Part shown: positions 19,982 through 20,454 of the stretch, in pieces
Layout: each line of letters opens with the position of its first letter
Position numbering within the stretch: position 1 is the stretch's first letter
Assembly: GCA_002792995.1 (NCBI GenBank)
Contig: PFPJ01000001.1
Coordinates: 1 to 20,454, forward strand
Source: Candidatus Magasanikbacteria bacterium CG_4_10_14_0_2_um_filter_41_10
Lineage (GTDB): Bacteria; Patescibacteriota; Patescibacteriia; Magasanikbacterales; UBA922
Length of the DNA stretch: 20,454 nucleotides
Reading direction: 5' to 3'
Notes under the pieces: model-generated
What the model saw: the letters and a program-made list of their open reading frames with translations, nothing else
Databases searched by the model: none
Told to the model about the DNA's origin: nothing
Position numbers and translations under genes: made by a program

Positions 19982-20454
19982 ATGTCCGACAACTATTTAT
20001 CGTGGAAAGAACAACGCATTACCGAATTCTCTGAAGAGAACATAAACACGATGTACAATCGTGGTTTTGTCTGTGTACGTCCAGAGAATGGACTGATGCA
20101 ACAAACGCGAAGCATCCGCATCAATCTCACGAAGTTTGAACTGTCGAGTGAGAACAAACGAATCTTACGAAAAACAGAAGGACTCGAACTCAACATTCAC
20201 TCTCTCCCCTATGCACAATATTCTTGGGAGATAGGAAAAATGGGAAAAGATTTTTACGAACAAAAATTTGGCGACGGAACATTTTCTGCAAACAAAATAA
20301 AAGAATTGCTCACAGGAAAGCGCGATGATTTTAATCGATTGCTCGCATATTCTTTGAACAACGAATTCGTTGGGTATTGTATTGCAATAGAAACAAAAGA
20401 AATCATCCACTACAGCTACCCATTCTACAATCTGCATTCTGAATTCAAAAATGT
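19982..20454 (+). CDS. Arginyl/leucyl-tRNA-protein transferase-like protein, 5' part
   Basis: The frame opens at the ATG at 19982, 11 bases after the inverted repeat, and runs off the window after 157 codons. Its pattern resembles the ATE/Bpt family, which adds an amino acid from tRNA to protein N-termini to mark them for Clp degradation. RSIRINLTKFELSSENKRIL aligns with the family's PIRI...ELSRSQKRLL segment. FYEQKFGDGTF, a VGYCIAIE strand and HYSYPFYN match the GNAT-like catalytic part that has VAVTD...YTFFDP. The family's Cys-x2-Cys pair and NGFRR motif are absent (here NRGFVCVRPENG), so it is divergent and the activity is uncertain. Another GNAT-fold acyltransferase is the main alternative. 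Confidence 0.55.
   Translation, partial: MSDNYLSWKEQRITEFSEENINTMYNRGFVCVRPENGLMQQTRSIRINLTKFELSSENKRILRKTEGLELNIHSLPYAQYSWEIGKMGKDFYEQKFGDGTFSANKIKELLTGKRDDFNRLLAYSLNNEFVGYCIAIETKEIIHYSYPFYNLHSEFKN

Noticed and set aside
1..20454. CRISPR arrays, IS elements, prophage or toxin-antitoxin genes
   Set aside because: No regularly spaced direct repeats, transposase, integrase, Cas or toxin-like proteins were seen on either strand.

Overview
The window looks like a piece of a chromosome from a small-genome bacterium of the Patescibacteria/CPR (Parcubacteria-like) type. This is an inference from gene content and style. Housekeeping proteins are intact but trimmed: RpoA has no C-terminal domain, AlaRS stops after its editing domain, and PriA has lost its ATPase motifs. 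Almost no gene has a usable Shine-Dalgarno sequence, and several promoters place the start of transcription at or next to the ATG. There is no phage, IS element, CRISPR array, tRNA or rRNA.

Layout. (1) 1-2924, minus strand: rsmI, a P-loop kinase, an unknown protein and metG (3' end outside the window), read from a promoter at 2935-2963. rsmI carries an in-frame copy of a palindromic repeat. (2) 3006-9695, plus strand: a five-gene run of a secreted D,D-carboxypeptidase fused to a lysozyme-like domain, a LigB-like metalloenzyme, a degenerate PriA, and umuD-umuC (DNA polymerase V). It ends in a bidirectional terminator. (3) 9733-13605, minus strand: infA-rpmJ-rpsM-rpsK-rpsD-rpoA-rplQ-rplM-rpsI, driven by tandem promoters, one of which has a perfect dyad in its spacer. 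A 98-bp inverted-repeat element separates infA from rpmJ. (4) 13745-18391, minus strand: a SemiSWEET-like membrane protein, an HD-domain protein, mnmA, a possible 36-residue membrane protein, alaS and a GtrA-like protein. A second copy of the palindromic repeat lies between the HD gene and mnmA. (5) 18392-18742: no protein gene, but a strong minus-strand promoter, a parS-like site at its start point, about 200 bases of highly structured sequence, and an intrinsic terminator. This is best read as an unassigned small RNA or an attenuated leader of the SemiSWEET gene. (6) 18743-20454, plus strand: mraY from its own promoter, a 28-bp-arm inverted repeat directly after its stop, and the 5' part of an arginyl/leucyl-tRNA-protein transferase-like gene.

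Functionally the window mixes translation (ribosomal proteins, two aminoacyl-tRNA synthetases, MnmA, RsmI, IF-1), transcription (RpoA), cell wall synthesis and trimming (MraY, the carboxypeptidase) and DNA damage tolerance (UmuDC, PriA remnant). The least explained parts are non-coding: the 18.45-18.70 kb RNA locus with its parS-like site, the infA-rpmJ spacer element, the palindromic repeat that has become part of RsmI, two 4 x 7-bp tandem arrays that overlap coding sequence, and the inverted repeat behind mraY.
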